A DNA stretch of 64,000 bases from Alteribacillus sp041949975 (GCF_041949975.1 NZ_JBHFQG010000001.1:124001-188000); one strand, 5' to 3'; counted from the stretch's first letter, positions 41,772 to 50,822 are shown. A program made the numbers and translations. Notes: generated by a model not told the origin, from the letters alone.

Positions 41772-42922
41772 ACATAAGCGAAAAAGTTGCCATTGTGGGC
41801 TCCGGAGAAGCAGAAAGAAATAAAAGGATGGGCAGAAGAGCCATCCATTTAGCTCTCGAAGCGTCTCAAAAAGCAATAAAAGATTCAGGTTTTAATAAAT
41901 CTCAAATTGACGGGGTATTGACTGGTTATTCCTCCGTGGACTCTGAATTGGACTTTAGCTCAAGATTATCACAGGAATTGGGAATTACTCCGAAGTTCAG
42001 CAGCATGCTTTCCGTGTCGGGAGCAACAGGGTGCGCACTAGTTGAACATGCAGCTTTAGCTATAGCTTCTGGCTATTGTGAAACTGTATTGATCGCTTGG
42101 GCGGATAACAGATCGTCAGGAGCCATGCGGGATGATTACGTTTCGAAGTTATCGGAAGTTGGGAGCGAGCAGTTCGAAGTGCCTTACGGGCCTTTAATTC
42201 CAACCCATTACGCACTGGCAGCACAAAGACATATGCATGAATTTGGAACCACTCCTGAGCAGTTAGCATCAGTTGCTGTTACGTTTCGTGAACATGCGTT
42301 AAAAAACCCGGATGCCATGATGAAAAAGCCTATTACTCAAGAAGAAGTGCTGCAATCAAAAATGATTTCAAGCCCGCTTCGGCTATTGGATTGCTGCATT
42401 GTATCCGATTTTGGAGGTGCCCTGTTACTAACCTCCAAAAAAAGGGCCAAAGATGCCAAAAAAACACCTATTTACTTGCTCGGAATGGGGGAAGGGCATA
42501 CCCACGAAAACATTATGAATGCGGAAAACTTAATGTATTCAGGAGCTATTACATCCGGCAGAACAGCTTTTGAAATGGCAGGGGTAACTCACAAAGATAT
42601 AGACGTGGTGCAGCTGTATGATTGTTTTACGATAACGGTCTTAATGGAACTCGAAGACCTGGGGTTTTGTGAAAAAGGGGAGTCTGGATTCCTGGCAGAA
42701 AATGGATATTTATCTTTGGAAGGAGAATTACCGGCTAATACAAATGGAGGAATGCTTTCTTGTGCTAATGGAGGAATATTACATGTTACCGAAGCAGTGA
42801 CACAATTAAGAATGGAAGGCAGAGAAAGGCAAGTGCCAAATAATCCTGAAATTGGGTTGGTTCATGGGAACGGCGGAGTCTTGTCCTCCCACGTCACTTT
42901 AATTATGGGGAGGGAGAGCTAG
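41768..42922 (+). CDS. thiolase family protein (SCP2/SCPx type)
   Basis: A 384-residue thiolase-fold protein. VAIVGSGEAERNK starts it, SVSGATGCALVEHAALAIASG holds a Cys in the nucleophile region, YDCFTITVLMELEDLGFC is typical of SCPx-type enzymes, and NTNGGMLSCANGG and GNGGVLSSH give the C-terminal His/Cys region. Such proteins act with a DUF35 partner, which follows directly. TTG start at 41768 overlaps the CoA-ligase stop by four bases; GAGGAG is upstream. It may cleave or condense the activated intermediate. Confidence 0.85.
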   Translation: MNISEKVAIVGSGEAERNKRMGRRAIHLALEASQKAIKDSGFNKSQIDGVLTGYSSVDSELDFSSRLSQELGITPKFSSMLSVSGATGCALVEHAALAIASGYCETVLIAWADNRSSGAMRDDYVSKLSEVGSEQFEVPYGPLIPTHYALAAQRHMHEFGTTPEQLASVAVTFREHALKNPDAMMKKPITQEEVLQSKMISSPLRLLDCCIVSDFGGALLLTSKKRAKDAKKTPIYLLGMGEGHTHENIMNAENLMYSGAITSGRTAFEMAGVTHKDIDVVQLYDCFTITVLMELEDLGFCEKGESGFLAENGYLSLEGELPANTNGGMLSCANGGILHVTEAVTQLRMEGRERQVPNNPEIGLVHGNGGVLSSHVTLIMGRES

Positions 42923-43347
42923 TGAGTAACAAAACGAAAAACATGCACAAAGATATTGTAACCGACTACTACTGGGAGCACTGTAAAAAGGAAAAATTAA
43001 TAATTCAATACTGCAATGATTGTAAGCGGTATCAATATCCTCCGAATTTATTGTGCAGGCATTGCTTGTCGAAAGAAATCACATGGAAAGAGTCTGACGG
43101 TTCAGGAGAGATATACTCATATAGTGTGGTTCACCGGCCTCCGTCTGCCTTTTTTAAACCATTTGTTCCTTATGTCGTTTCATTAGTGAAATTAGAAGAA
43201 GGAGTAATGATGGAGTCCTGGATTATTAACGGTTTAGACAAAGAAAGTTCATTACAAATCGGTACAAGAGTGAAGCTCGCCTTTAAAGATTTTGAGTCTT
43301 ATAAATTACCTGTTTTTGAAATAACTGATTCTGCAGGATGGGAGTGA
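42922..43347 (+). CDS. DUF35 / OB-fold zinc-ribbon thiolase partner
   Basis: A 141-residue protein. IIQYCNDCKRYQYPPNLLCRHCLSK is the rubredoxin-like zinc ribbon (four Cys), and SGEIYSYSVVHRPPSAFF...PYVVSLVKLEEGVMM is the OB fold. These proteins form complexes with SCP2-type thiolases or HMG-CoA synthases. The start (GTG) overlaps the thiolase stop, indicating coupling. Confidence 0.85.
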   Translation: MSNKTKNMHKDIVTDYYWEHCKKEKLIIQYCNDCKRYQYPPNLLCRHCLSKEITWKESDGSGEIYSYSVVHRPPSAFFKPFVPYVVSLVKLEEGVMMESWIINGLDKESSLQIGTRVKLAFKDFESYKLPVFEITDSAGWE

Positions 43348-43353
43348 TAAAAA

Positions 43354-44238
43354 ATGGATACCTCTTTAACAAATTGGAACCGCTGGGGTGAAGAAGATGA
43401 AAAAGGCGCTCTAAATTTATTAACACCGGATACCTTGCTGAAGGCAAAAGAACACATTAAGCAGGGAAAAGTTCAAAGTCTGTCGTACCCAATACGCCAA
43501 ACAAAAGTACCAGTCTTTCCGAAGAGGACACCGGCTGTTCATTTCATGACAATCGATGGAGGAGACTACAAATCAGGAATGAATACTCCCGGTGGAATGA
43601 AAATAGCAGATGATTATGTTGTGATGCCGACTCACGGAACAACCCACGTAGATGGACTTGGCCATGTGTGGACGGAAGAACAGATATACAACGGATATAG
43701 TCAGGATAATATCCGCAGTACTGGTGCGAAAAAATGCGGGGTAGAAAAAATTGAATGGATCGCGGGTAGAGGAGTATTACTTGATGTGGCCAGGTTAAAA
43801 GGGGTTAATCATCTGGACAGTCAATATGTCATTACCCCGGAGGATATTGAACATTGCATGAAAAAGCAAAATATTGAAATCCAACAAGGAGACATTGTTT
43901 TAGTCCGGACAGGGTGGATGTCAGTGTTTGAATCCAATCCTGGCTTGTTTTATGAAAGGCAGCCAGGCATCGGGTTAGAAGCTGCCCGTTTTTTAGCGGA
44001 AAGAGATATTGTCGGATTAGGAGCAGATAATTTAACCGTGGAACCAATGCCAATGGAGGAAAATGCAAAGAAATCTCTGCATGTCTTTATGATACGCGAG
44101 TTAGGAATGTATCTAATGGAGATGCTGCATTTAGATGAATTTGCTCAAGAAAAAGAATATGAATTCTTCTTTGTCGCAGCTCCCTTAAAAATTAAGGGAG
44201 GGGTTGGAAGCCCGATTAACCCAATTGTAATTTATTAA
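43354..44238 (+). CDS. cyclase family (metal-dependent hydrolase) protein
   Basis: A 294-residue protein of the cyclase/kynurenine-formamidase superfamily. VVMPTHGTTHVDGLGHVW carries the metal-binding HGTTHxDxxxH motif, and GDIVLVRTGWM and GLGADNLTVEPMP are further family blocks. It would hydrolyse an amide or lactone/ring-derived bond in the pathway. ATG is preceded by GGGAGTG. It follows DUF35 by six bases. Confidence 0.82.
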   Translation: MDTSLTNWNRWGEEDEKGALNLLTPDTLLKAKEHIKQGKVQSLSYPIRQTKVPVFPKRTPAVHFMTIDGGDYKSGMNTPGGMKIADDYVVMPTHGTTHVDGLGHVWTEEQIYNGYSQDNIRSTGAKKCGVEKIEWIAGRGVLLDVARLKGVNHLDSQYVITPEDIEHCMKKQNIEIQQGDIVLVRTGWMSVFESNPGLFYERQPGIGLEAARFLAERDIVGLGADNLTVEPMPMEENAKKSLHVFMIRELGMYLMEMLHLDEFAQEKEYEFFFVAAPLKIKGGVGSPINPIVIY

Positions 44239-44274
44239 TATTTAGAGCTTCACTTTATTGAGGAGGACAGAAGA

Positions 44275-46200
44275 ATGAGAACCTACAAACATCTATTTTC
44301 ACCGTACAAAATTGGTAACGTTGAATTAAATAATCGAATTCTGATGGCACCTATGGAAACAAATATGCCGACTGAAACAGGTGAGATGACGCATAAAATG
44401 ATTAAATATTATACAGAGAGAGCAAAAGGCGGAACAGGAGCCATTATCATAGAGTTTACTTGCGTGGAAAGAAAACATGGATTCGGCTCAAAAAATCAGC
44501 TGCTCCTGGATGATGACTCTTTTATTGAAGGCCATAAATTATTGGCAGAAGAGATCCACAAATATGGAACGAAAGCTTTTTTACAGCTCCATCATGCTGG
44601 AAGAGAGACGAGAACAAGTATCACGGGAGCTCAGCCTGTGGCTCCGTCTCCGATTCCTTGTAAAATTATGAAGGAAACGCCAAAAGAACTTTCTATAGAA
44701 GAAATTAAAGAATTAGAAAACAAGTTTATCACTGCAGCCCATAGAGCTTATAAGGCAGGATACGATGGAGTGGAGCTCCATGCTGCTCATGGATATTTAC
44801 TTAATAATTTCTTGTCTCCATATTCCAATAAAAGAAAAGATCAATATGGCGGCTCCATTGAAAACCGCGCCCGGGTGATTAAAAATATTGTTCAAGGTAT
44901 CAACCGAGATGTTAATCAACATTTCCCAGTTACTGTACGATTCAGTGTCGATGAATTCGTAAAAGAAGGATTGGAGATTGAAGAATCCGTATTACTTGCA
45001 AAATGTTTTGAAGAAGCGGGCGCAGCTGCTATTCATGCGTCCACTGGCATCTTTGAATCGGTAGACCGAAACGTTGAACCGATGTCATTTTCTGAAGGAT
45101 GGAGAACCCCATTAGCAAAAAAAATAAAAGAAGCAGTAGGGATACCAGTCATCGGTGTGGGAGTTATTAGAGATCCGGACTTTGCTGATACATTAATTGA
45201 AAAGGATCATGTAGATTTTGTCGCAATGGGAAGAAGCTTCCTGGCTGATGCATATTGGGCGCAAAAAGCAAAAGAAGGAAAGGCAGATTCTATTATAAAA
45301 TGTACGTCTTGCTGTTATTGTGCCGAACGAGTGACGGCTGATTTAGAAGTTCGTTGTTCCATTAATCCTGTAACGGGCCGTGAATCGACACTTCTTCCTT
45401 TCAACCCATTAAACAAAAAATTAAATATTGCCGTTATTGGAGGGGGAGCTGCGGGGATGGCAGCTGCTTTGAATGCAAAGGAAAGAGGGCATGCTGTCAC
45501 TCTCTTTGAAGCTTCTGATAAGCTGGGAGGATTGCTTGATGTGGCAAGTGCAGGCATTCACAAAGAAAAATGGAAATGGTATTTGGATTACTTGTTAACT
45601 AGAGTCGACGAATTAAACATTGAGGTTCACCTGAACCGAAAGATTAATGATGACGATTTATCACAAATGAATTTTGATGAAGTGATTTTAGCCACTGGTA
45701 TGATTCCAAAAGAAGACCGCATTTTAACTGATGATTCTATCCGGATCATTAATGTAGTAGAAGCTTTTCGTAACAAAGAAGAGATTCGAAATAAAAAAGT
45801 GGCGGTTTTAGGCTCAAGAGGAGCAGGATTGGAACTTTCCCACTACCTTGCAGAACATAATAACGAAGTAATCGCCATTAGCAGATCTGGAAAAAGAGAA
45901 ATTGGCAGAAATATAGATCCGATTAATCGACGAGACATTTTAAAACATGTAAAACGGCTTCCTATTGAATTTTTAACAAATACCGATGTTGACAAGGTCG
46001 AAAATAAAAAGCTGTTCCTGACATCTGACGAAAAAGGCACCACCAGTTACGATGTTGATTTAATTGTATCGGCTAGAGGTTTTCAGCCAAACGATCCGTT
46101 TCATAATAAGGATTATCATAGAATTGGCAGCTGTAAAGAGCCAAGGAAAATTCTAGATGCTGTGTATGAGGGATATGTAGAGATAAGTGAAATATCTTAA
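44275..46200 (+). CDS. 2,4-dienoyl-CoA reductase-like NADH:flavin oxidoreductase (FMN, 4Fe-4S, FAD)
   Basis: A 641-residue FadH/BaiCD-type enzyme. The OYE barrel has NRILMAPMET, QLHHAGRET, GVELHAAHGYLLNNFLSPYSN and the C-terminal GRSFLAD. The 4Fe-4S motif is CTSCCYCAE...CSINP (about residues 343-360). The FAD/NAD(P) half follows with IAVIGGGAAGMAAAL and KVAVLGSRGAGLELS. It would reduce an alpha,beta-unsaturated (dienoyl or enoyl) CoA or acid. GAGGAGGA precedes the ATG. Confidence 0.87.
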   Translation: MRTYKHLFSPYKIGNVELNNRILMAPMETNMPTETGEMTHKMIKYYTERAKGGTGAIIIEFTCVERKHGFGSKNQLLLDDDSFIEGHKLLAEEIHKYGTKAFLQLHHAGRETRTSITGAQPVAPSPIPCKIMKETPKELSIEEIKELENKFITAAHRAYKAGYDGVELHAAHGYLLNNFLSPYSNKRKDQYGGSIENRARVIKNIVQGINRDVNQHFPVTVRFSVDEFVKEGLEIEESVLLAKCFEEAGAAAIHASTGIFESVDRNVEPMSFSEGWRTPLAKKIKEAVGIPVIGVGVIRDPDFADTLIEKDHVDFVAMGRSFLADAYWAQKAKEGKADSIIKCTSCCYCAERVTADLEVRCSINPVTGRESTLLPFNPLNKKLNIAVIGGGAAGMAAALNAKERGHAVTLFEASDKLGGLLDVASAGIHKEKWKWYLDYLLTRVDELNIEVHLNRKINDDDLSQMNFDEVILATGMIPKEDRILTDDSIRIINVVEAFRNKEEIRNKKVAVLGSRGAGLELSHYLAEHNNEVIAISRSGKREIGRNIDPINRRDILKHVKRLPIEFLTNTDVDKVENKKLFLTSDEKGTTSYDVDLIVSARGFQPNDPFHNKDYHRIGSCKEPRKILDAVYEGYVEISEIS

Positions 46201-46274
46201 GGCTTTCAAAAAAGGGGGGTTAGAAATCATTTTCAGCTAGTTACGGGAAGCCAATTAAAAAGGAGGAAAAAAAG

Positions 46275-47618
46275 ATGGAGAGGTTAACTAGTTTTTTCAC
46301 AAGAATGATGCATAAATATTTGCCAGATCCTTTTACGATTGCAATTTTATTGACGATTATCACGATTTTTTTAGCAGTAAGCATCCAGGGGACAGGTTTT
46401 GTAGAGACGACTGTTTATTGGGGAGAAGGGTTTTGGGGTTTGTTGGAATTTACGATGCAGATGTCTGTTATTCTATTAACTGGTTATATACTTGCTAATA
46501 CTCCTTTGGTCGATAAATTATTAAATAAGGTTATTTCAAAAATAAAATCCCCTAGTGTAGGAATTGCAGCTGCAACAGTAATTAGTGGAATTTGTACCTT
46601 AATTAATTGGGGTTTTGGTTTAATCGTAGGAGCTATCATTGCTAGAAAGATAGCTCTTACAGTCAAAGGCGTACATTACCCGCTAATCATAGCTGCAGCT
46701 TATAGCGGGTTTTCATTATATGGATCGGGAATTTCGGGAAGTGTCCCGATAACTATCTCTACTCCAGGTCATTTTCTAGAAGAGCAAATAGGTGTAATTC
46801 CCATTTCAGAAACGATTCTTTCCGTTCCAATGATATTAACTTCTTTAGCTATTTTAGTCACTTTACCAATCATTAATATTATGCTTCAGCCTAAAAACAA
46901 GGAGGACATTATTGAAATAAGTACAGAACCAAAAGAGACTGATAATCAGGCAAAAGCCCAGGTTTCGGCAACAGTAGAAGAACCAATCACGTTTGCTAAC
47001 AGAATTAACAATAGTAAAGTACTGGGAATGGGGATCAGCTTATTAGGCCTCCTTTACGTTGGATCCTATTTTATTTCAGGAAACTCTCTTGATTTAAACA
47101 CTTTAAATTTTCTGATGTTGTTTTTAGGAATGCTGTTATTAGCTACACCGGCAAATTATCTCGGCGTATTAAGCAGAGGCGTTGGCAGTATTGCAGGTAT
47201 TATCATACAGTTTCCATTTTACGCTGGTATTATAGGTATTCTATCTGGTACTGGCCTTGGCATAACGATTGCTCAATGGTTTACTAGCATATCCACAGCA
47301 CAAAGTCTGCCATTTTGGAGTTTAATAAGCGGGTATTTTGTTAACTTTCTGGCACCTTCAGGCGGAGGACAGTGGGCAATTCAGGGACCGGTTATGATAG
47401 AGTCAGCGCAGGAAATTGGTGCTTCTTATGCTCAAATAGCCATGGCGGTACAGCTGGGCGATGCTTGGAATAACATGGTGCAGCCATTTCTGCTCGTAGC
47501 CGTACTTGCTATAGCAGGTTTGAAATTAAGAGATATAATGGGTTATTTGGTTATTATTATGTTTTGGGTCGGAATCGTTTTTACATGCAGTATATTGTTA
47601 TGGAGTTATTTTGGTTAG
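46275..47618 (+). CDS. short-chain fatty acid transporter (AtoE family)
   Basis: A 447-residue membrane protein with about 12 helices. YLPDPFTIAILLTI, ISGICTLINWGFGLIVGAI and NFLAPSGGGQWAIQGPVM are AtoE/TIGR00366 signatures. It would import a short-chain carboxylic acid, the likely substrate of the operon. AAAAGGAGG precedes the ATG. It is the last gene of the operon. Confidence 0.85.
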   Translation: MERLTSFFTRMMHKYLPDPFTIAILLTIITIFLAVSIQGTGFVETTVYWGEGFWGLLEFTMQMSVILLTGYILANTPLVDKLLNKVISKIKSPSVGIAAATVISGICTLINWGFGLIVGAIIARKIALTVKGVHYPLIIAAAYSGFSLYGSGISGSVPITISTPGHFLEEQIGVIPISETILSVPMILTSLAILVTLPIINIMLQPKNKEDIIEISTEPKETDNQAKAQVSATVEEPITFANRINNSKVLGMGISLLGLLYVGSYFISGNSLDLNTLNFLMLFLGMLLLATPANYLGVLSRGVGSIAGIIIQFPFYAGIIGILSGTGLGITIAQWFTSISTAQSLPFWSLISGYFVNFLAPSGGGQWAIQGPVMIESAQEIGASYAQIAMAVQLGDAWNNMVQPFLLVAVLAIAGLKLRDIMGYLVIIMFWVGIVFTCSILLWSYFG

Positions 47619-47703
47619 AAAGATGTGCTTAATAAATATTTTGAATATTAAGAAAAAATTGCTTCCTATAAAATTTTGTACTCTTTAATATTATTAATAT
47701 TTT

Positions 47704-47717
47704 TGAAAGCGGTAACA
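47704..47717. promoter_or_regulatory. cre-like sequence
   Basis: TGAAAGCGGTAACA fits TGWAANCGNTNWCA at every position and lies 64 bases before a broken gene at 47.78 kb. Confidence 0.45.
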
Positions 47718-47780
47718 AATGATATACAGCTTCCTTCCTTCATAATTATATATTAACGTCCTTGCATTCGGGGGAAGGGA

Positions 47781-48290
47781 GTGAAAAAATTGTTTCGGTT
47801 TTGACTTGATAACGTCGCAGACCCTTTCTGTTTATAAAGGGGACACGTTTTGTATGGCGGTGCATTGGGGAAATGACAAAATTGGGTTAGGGAAAGATGT
47901 TTATCACATCACGGGGGTGATTCTACCTCATAAACGAGTAGCAGCGACAGGGCGCATTCATTTTCTCGCCGATCAATATCAAACGCTATTTTCTTATTTA
48001 GAAACAAAGGGGGTGTGCTTTCATTCCACGGCGCCGTCAAGAACCTCACCCATTCAAAGTTGAAGTGGTTCTCCCAAATGAGAAGTTTTTTGGATGGCTG
48101 GAAAGGAACGCCTGTCTTTCTTTTAATAGAAGAAAAAAGGGAGAAAACCACAAAATATTGTTGTATTTTCTCCCTCAATGGCTAGAACAAGTAGGGGAAG
48201 CCACCTATAAAATAGACTTAACGGAAATAATCAAGAAGCATTTTGACATGTGTCGTAGTATTTCTCCAGGTCGCTCTATATCTTCTTTAG
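47781..48290 (+). pseudogene. unknown protein, broken by two frameshifts
   Basis: Reading VKKLFRF from a GTG with GGGAAGGGA upstream, shifting one base near 47800 to LITSQTLSVYKGDTF...TGVILPHKRVAATGRIHFLADQYQTLFSYLETKG, and shifting again near 48035 to EPHPFKVEVVLPNEKFFGWLER...LYFLPQWLEQVGEATYKIDLTEIIKKHFD gives one ~165-residue soluble protein. I do not recognise the family. The pieces join smoothly, so one gene with two indels is more likely than two genes. Confidence 0.5.
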
Positions 48291-48352
48291 TGTTTAGCTC
48301 CTCCCGGTCTCAAGGTCATTTAAGCATGTTAAACAAACGTTTGATTAAGAAC

Positions 48353-48387
48353 AAAAAAGCTCTTTCCGGTGAAGGAAAGGGCTTTTC
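48353..48387 (-). terminator. terminator of the 89-aa gene
   Basis: On the minus strand GCCCTTTCC and GGAAAGAGC form the stem, followed by TTTTTTG. Confidence 0.7.
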
Positions 48388-48395
48388 ATCTATCG

Positions 48396-48665
48396 TTATA
48401 AAGCTACTGCATCTTTTTTCAATTCATCACGAAGGAGCTCATAATTCACGCTTAATCTGCCATTCGCCCAGCCTTTTTTATAGCCTTTTTCAAATGCAGC
48501 ATCTGCTGTCAGCTCCTCTACTTCTTGAACGGCATCTACTACTACATCTAAGAGTGTAATATCAATATCATGCTCTTCTAGCTTGTCAGCTAATGCTTGA
48601 AACGAATTGGCGAAGTTTTCTCTTCTATCCGCGAACAACACGTGCTGAGAAATAGAGTATTTCAT
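48396..48665 (-). CDS. hypothetical protein (89 aa)
   Basis: MKYSISQHVLFADRRENFANSF...GWANGRLSVNYELL... is an acidic, helical, soluble protein. A very strong AAGGAGGAG site before the ATG and a terminator right behind it show it is a real gene. The family is not recognised. Confidence 0.7.
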   Translation of the reverse strand: MKYSISQHVLFADRRENFANSFQALADKLEEHDIDITLLDVVVDAVQEVEELTADAAFEKGYKKGWANGRLSVNYELLRDELKKDAVAL

Positions 48666-49022
48666 ATTTTTTCTCCTCCTTCTAGTAATCTTTGGTAACA
48701 GTATCTACCAAAATAGGAATCTTTATACCCCTTTTTGATAGATTGATTTTAGAGAAGTCATGTTGCCATGAGGCAGCTTGGTGGCGGGGAAGCGCGGACC
48801 CTCATTCCGTTACTACCTGGAAAAACGCCAAAAATAACATGATTTCGAGCAAATAAGGGATCTCTTGTCCGCTAAAGCATTCTAAGCGCGATAAATTATT
48901 GAAATAACGTACCATATGTCCGTAGAATATTCAGCTGAATATAAAGAGACAATATTATTCGAAAAAGAGGGTGCCCCAGAAGCGATTAACACTTTCCGGA
49001 GCACCCTCTTTTGTCCGTTCGG
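48666..49022. other. intergenic region with a strong hairpin
   Basis: It includes the hairpin AAAGAGGGTGC / GCACCCTCTTT at about 48964-49011, which can end the small minus-strand peptide gene. Otherwise no gene was seen. Confidence 0.5.
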
Positions 49023-49094
49023 TTATTGAAAGAGTACAACAAAGGTCAATTTCATCATCGATAGTACACCAGGGTTTTTAAATTGATCTTTCAC
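49023..49094 (-). CDS. candidate 23-aa peptide gene
   Basis: A GTG with GGGAGGGA seven to eight bases upstream opens MKDQFKNPGVLSMMKLTFVVLFQ, which ends in a hydrophobic stretch. The stop is followed within about 15-60 bases by a strong rho-independent hairpin on the same strand. Size, charged head and hydrophobic tail recall short signal or toxin peptides. No relative is recognised; it could also be a chance frame. Confidence 0.4.
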   Translation of the reverse strand: MKDQFKNPGVLSMMKLTFVVLFQ

Positions 49095-49235
49095 GTTGTT
49101 CCCTCCCAAATACTTTGTTAATTATGATAATAAACGGTAATTAGGTGTTTGTCTGGAAACATGTAAGTAAACCTTACACACTTTTTTGTACTTTAGAATG
49201 TTTAACTTTGTTAAAGGAACAAAGTATAAGTAAAA

Positions 49236-49987
49236 CTGCGACTTCCGCCATAAGGACTCGGGGGCTTGAACGATAGTAATCCTGGAAACAGTGGAGGTGA
49301 GAGAAATACGAAAATCACAGACAACATCAAAAGATGGCTATCTACAAGAGAATAGGATGGAATCCGAAGGTACAGTAGAAGCGTGTAGTATTTCTCACGG
49401 TGAAACTAAAAAAGGGATGGTGTGCCTAACCTCATCGACAAAGTCGTAAGCCGGGACAATCTCAATCTAGCATACGGAAGAGTCAAAGCCAATAAAGGCT
49501 CCGCTGGGGTCGCTGAGGGTTTCGCCCCCATCAAAAGTCCAAAAAGAATCTTGAGAAGAAGCTAACACAGCGGACCAAACGAAACCGAAATGGGAACATC
49601 CGTGACATTATCAAGGAAGTCAACGAAGTCACGACCTACTATGGGATTAGTTATATGAAGGGATATATTTGGCGCATAGATCAATGGATCAGACGCAGAA
49701 TAAGGCAAATCATATGGAAACGCTGGAAGAAAGTGAAGACAAAAGAGTCTGATAAAACTTAAAGTTCCTAAACCAAAGGCTTGGGAGTGGGCACGGAAAG
49801 GGTACTGGCGTATCGCATGTAGTTATGTTCTACACAGAGCCATTTCAAATGAGATTCTCGAAAAAGTCGGTTTAAAAAATCTAAACCGACTTTTCGAGAA
49901 AGCACAATCAAACTATTGAACCGCCGTATACGGAACCGTACGTACGGTGGTGTGAGAGGACGGGGTTAACCACCCCTCCTGCTCAAT
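49236..49987 (+). mobile_element. group II intron remnant with internally deleted reverse transcriptase gene
   Basis: The 5' end (CTGCGAC) is close to the GUGYG consensus. The 3' end holds a domain V hairpin at 49918-49953 (GAACCGCC...GGTGGTGT) and a domain VI hairpin with a GGTTAACC bulge region, ending near 49987. Between them lie pieces of the intron-encoded protein. The element is about 750 bases rather than 2 kb or more, so it is immobile on its own. Confidence 0.8.
49426..49919 (+). pseudogene. group II intron reverse transcriptase/maturase, deleted and frameshifted
   Basis: LIDKVVSRDNLNLAYGRVKANKGSAGV is the RT N-terminus. It jumps directly to maturase-domain pieces: NIRDIIKEVNEVTTYYGISYM, RIDQWIRRRIRQIIWKRWKK, and after another frame change VPKPKAWEWARKGYWRIACSYVLHRA. 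The palm with the YADD active site is missing, so no reverse transcription is possible. Confidence 0.8.
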
Positions 49988-50020
49988 TTGCTTAACTAGC
50001 GTAAATTTTTAAAAAATTAT

Positions 50021-50077
50021 TGAAAACGCTTAAAAGGAATGGTTTAATTAAGGTGTAGATGATCACACATCTGATCA
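50021..50077. promoter_or_regulatory. putative cre and GntR-type operator before the FadR-like regulator
   Basis: TGAAAACGCTTAAA (50021-50034) is cre-like with about two mismatches. TGATCA occurs at 50060-50065 and 50072-50077, twelve bases apart. Confidence 0.4.
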
Positions 50078-50114
50078 TTGATGACTGAATAAGCATCTCT
50101 AAACGAAGGGCGGT

Positions 50115-50822
50115 GTGCTGTTGAATGTAGAGAAAATATCCAGGAAGAAAGTCTCGGCTTTAGTGGCAGAACAAATCGAGAACATGATTGAAGATGGAAC
50201 GTTTCAGCCAGGTGAAAAGCTGCCTTCGATCCGGGAACTGTGCGAGTTATTGGATGTTGGCAGATCGGCTGTCCGGGATGCTTTTCTGACGCTTAACGGT
50301 AAAGGGGCCGTATATGTTAAGCAGGGAGAAGGAGCGTTTATTTGTGAGTTTGATTCGGCAAAGCTTTTTAATCAAACTGCACTTCATGCTGCCACAAAAA
50401 ATATTAGAGAGCTTTTTCAAGTGAGAAAGATTTTAGAGACTGGGACGGCTGAAGCTGCAGCGATTCACCGTTCGGAAGAAGATATAAAAACGATAGAAAA
50501 TATCCTTGCTGGCCCTTTAGATGGCTGGGAATCAGATTATCAATTTCATATCGCTATGACAAAGGCGACCGGAAATAAAATACTTATTCAGTTGATGGAA
50601 TTTATTTCTGCAACGATGAAGCAGGCAATGAAAGATTTTCACGCTCAAATCCGTGAAAATGAGAAAACCGTTAACTTTATTATGAAACAGCATCTGCTCC
50701 TATTTGAGGCTATTAAAGCAGGGAACGCTGCCCAGGCAAAGCAGGCAATGATTACACATTTAAATTATGTGGAAGATCTTTTGCAAGATGGTTTCTTAGA
50801 GGAAACCTCAGCGTTAGAATAA
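50115..50822 (+). CDS. FadR-subfamily GntR transcriptional regulator
   Basis: A 235-residue regulator. IENMIEDGTFQPGEKLPSIRELCELLDVGRSAVRDAFLTL is the winged HTH, and a helical FCD ligand domain follows with metal-binding His residues (YQFHIAMTKATGN, MKQHLLLFEAI). The family (LldR, GlcC, LutR) responds to lactate or glycolate. It lies 71 bases before glcE, so it probably controls the glc genes. GTG at 50115 or TTG at 50121 could be the start; AAGGGCGGTG precedes them. Confidence 0.85.
   Translation: MLLNVEKISRKKVSALVAEQIENMIEDGTFQPGEKLPSIRELCELLDVGRSAVRDAFLTLNGKGAVYVKQGEGAFICEFDSAKLFNQTALHAATKNIRELFQVRKILETGTAEAAAIHRSEEDIKTIENILAGPLDGWESDYQFHIAMTKATGNKILIQLMEFISATMKQAMKDFHAQIRENEKTVNFIMKQHLLLFEAIKAGNAAQAKQAMITHLNYVEDLLQDGFLEETSALE

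Noticed and set aside
48065..48559. 164-codon plus-strand frame as one independent protein
   Set aside because: Its first half continues the broken 47.8-kb gene, and its second half runs antisense to the well-supported 89-aa gene and its terminator.
49236..49987. CRISPR or retron interpretation of the structured region
   Set aside because: Maturase fragments and the domain V/VI hairpins fit a group II intron; no direct repeat-spacer pattern exists.
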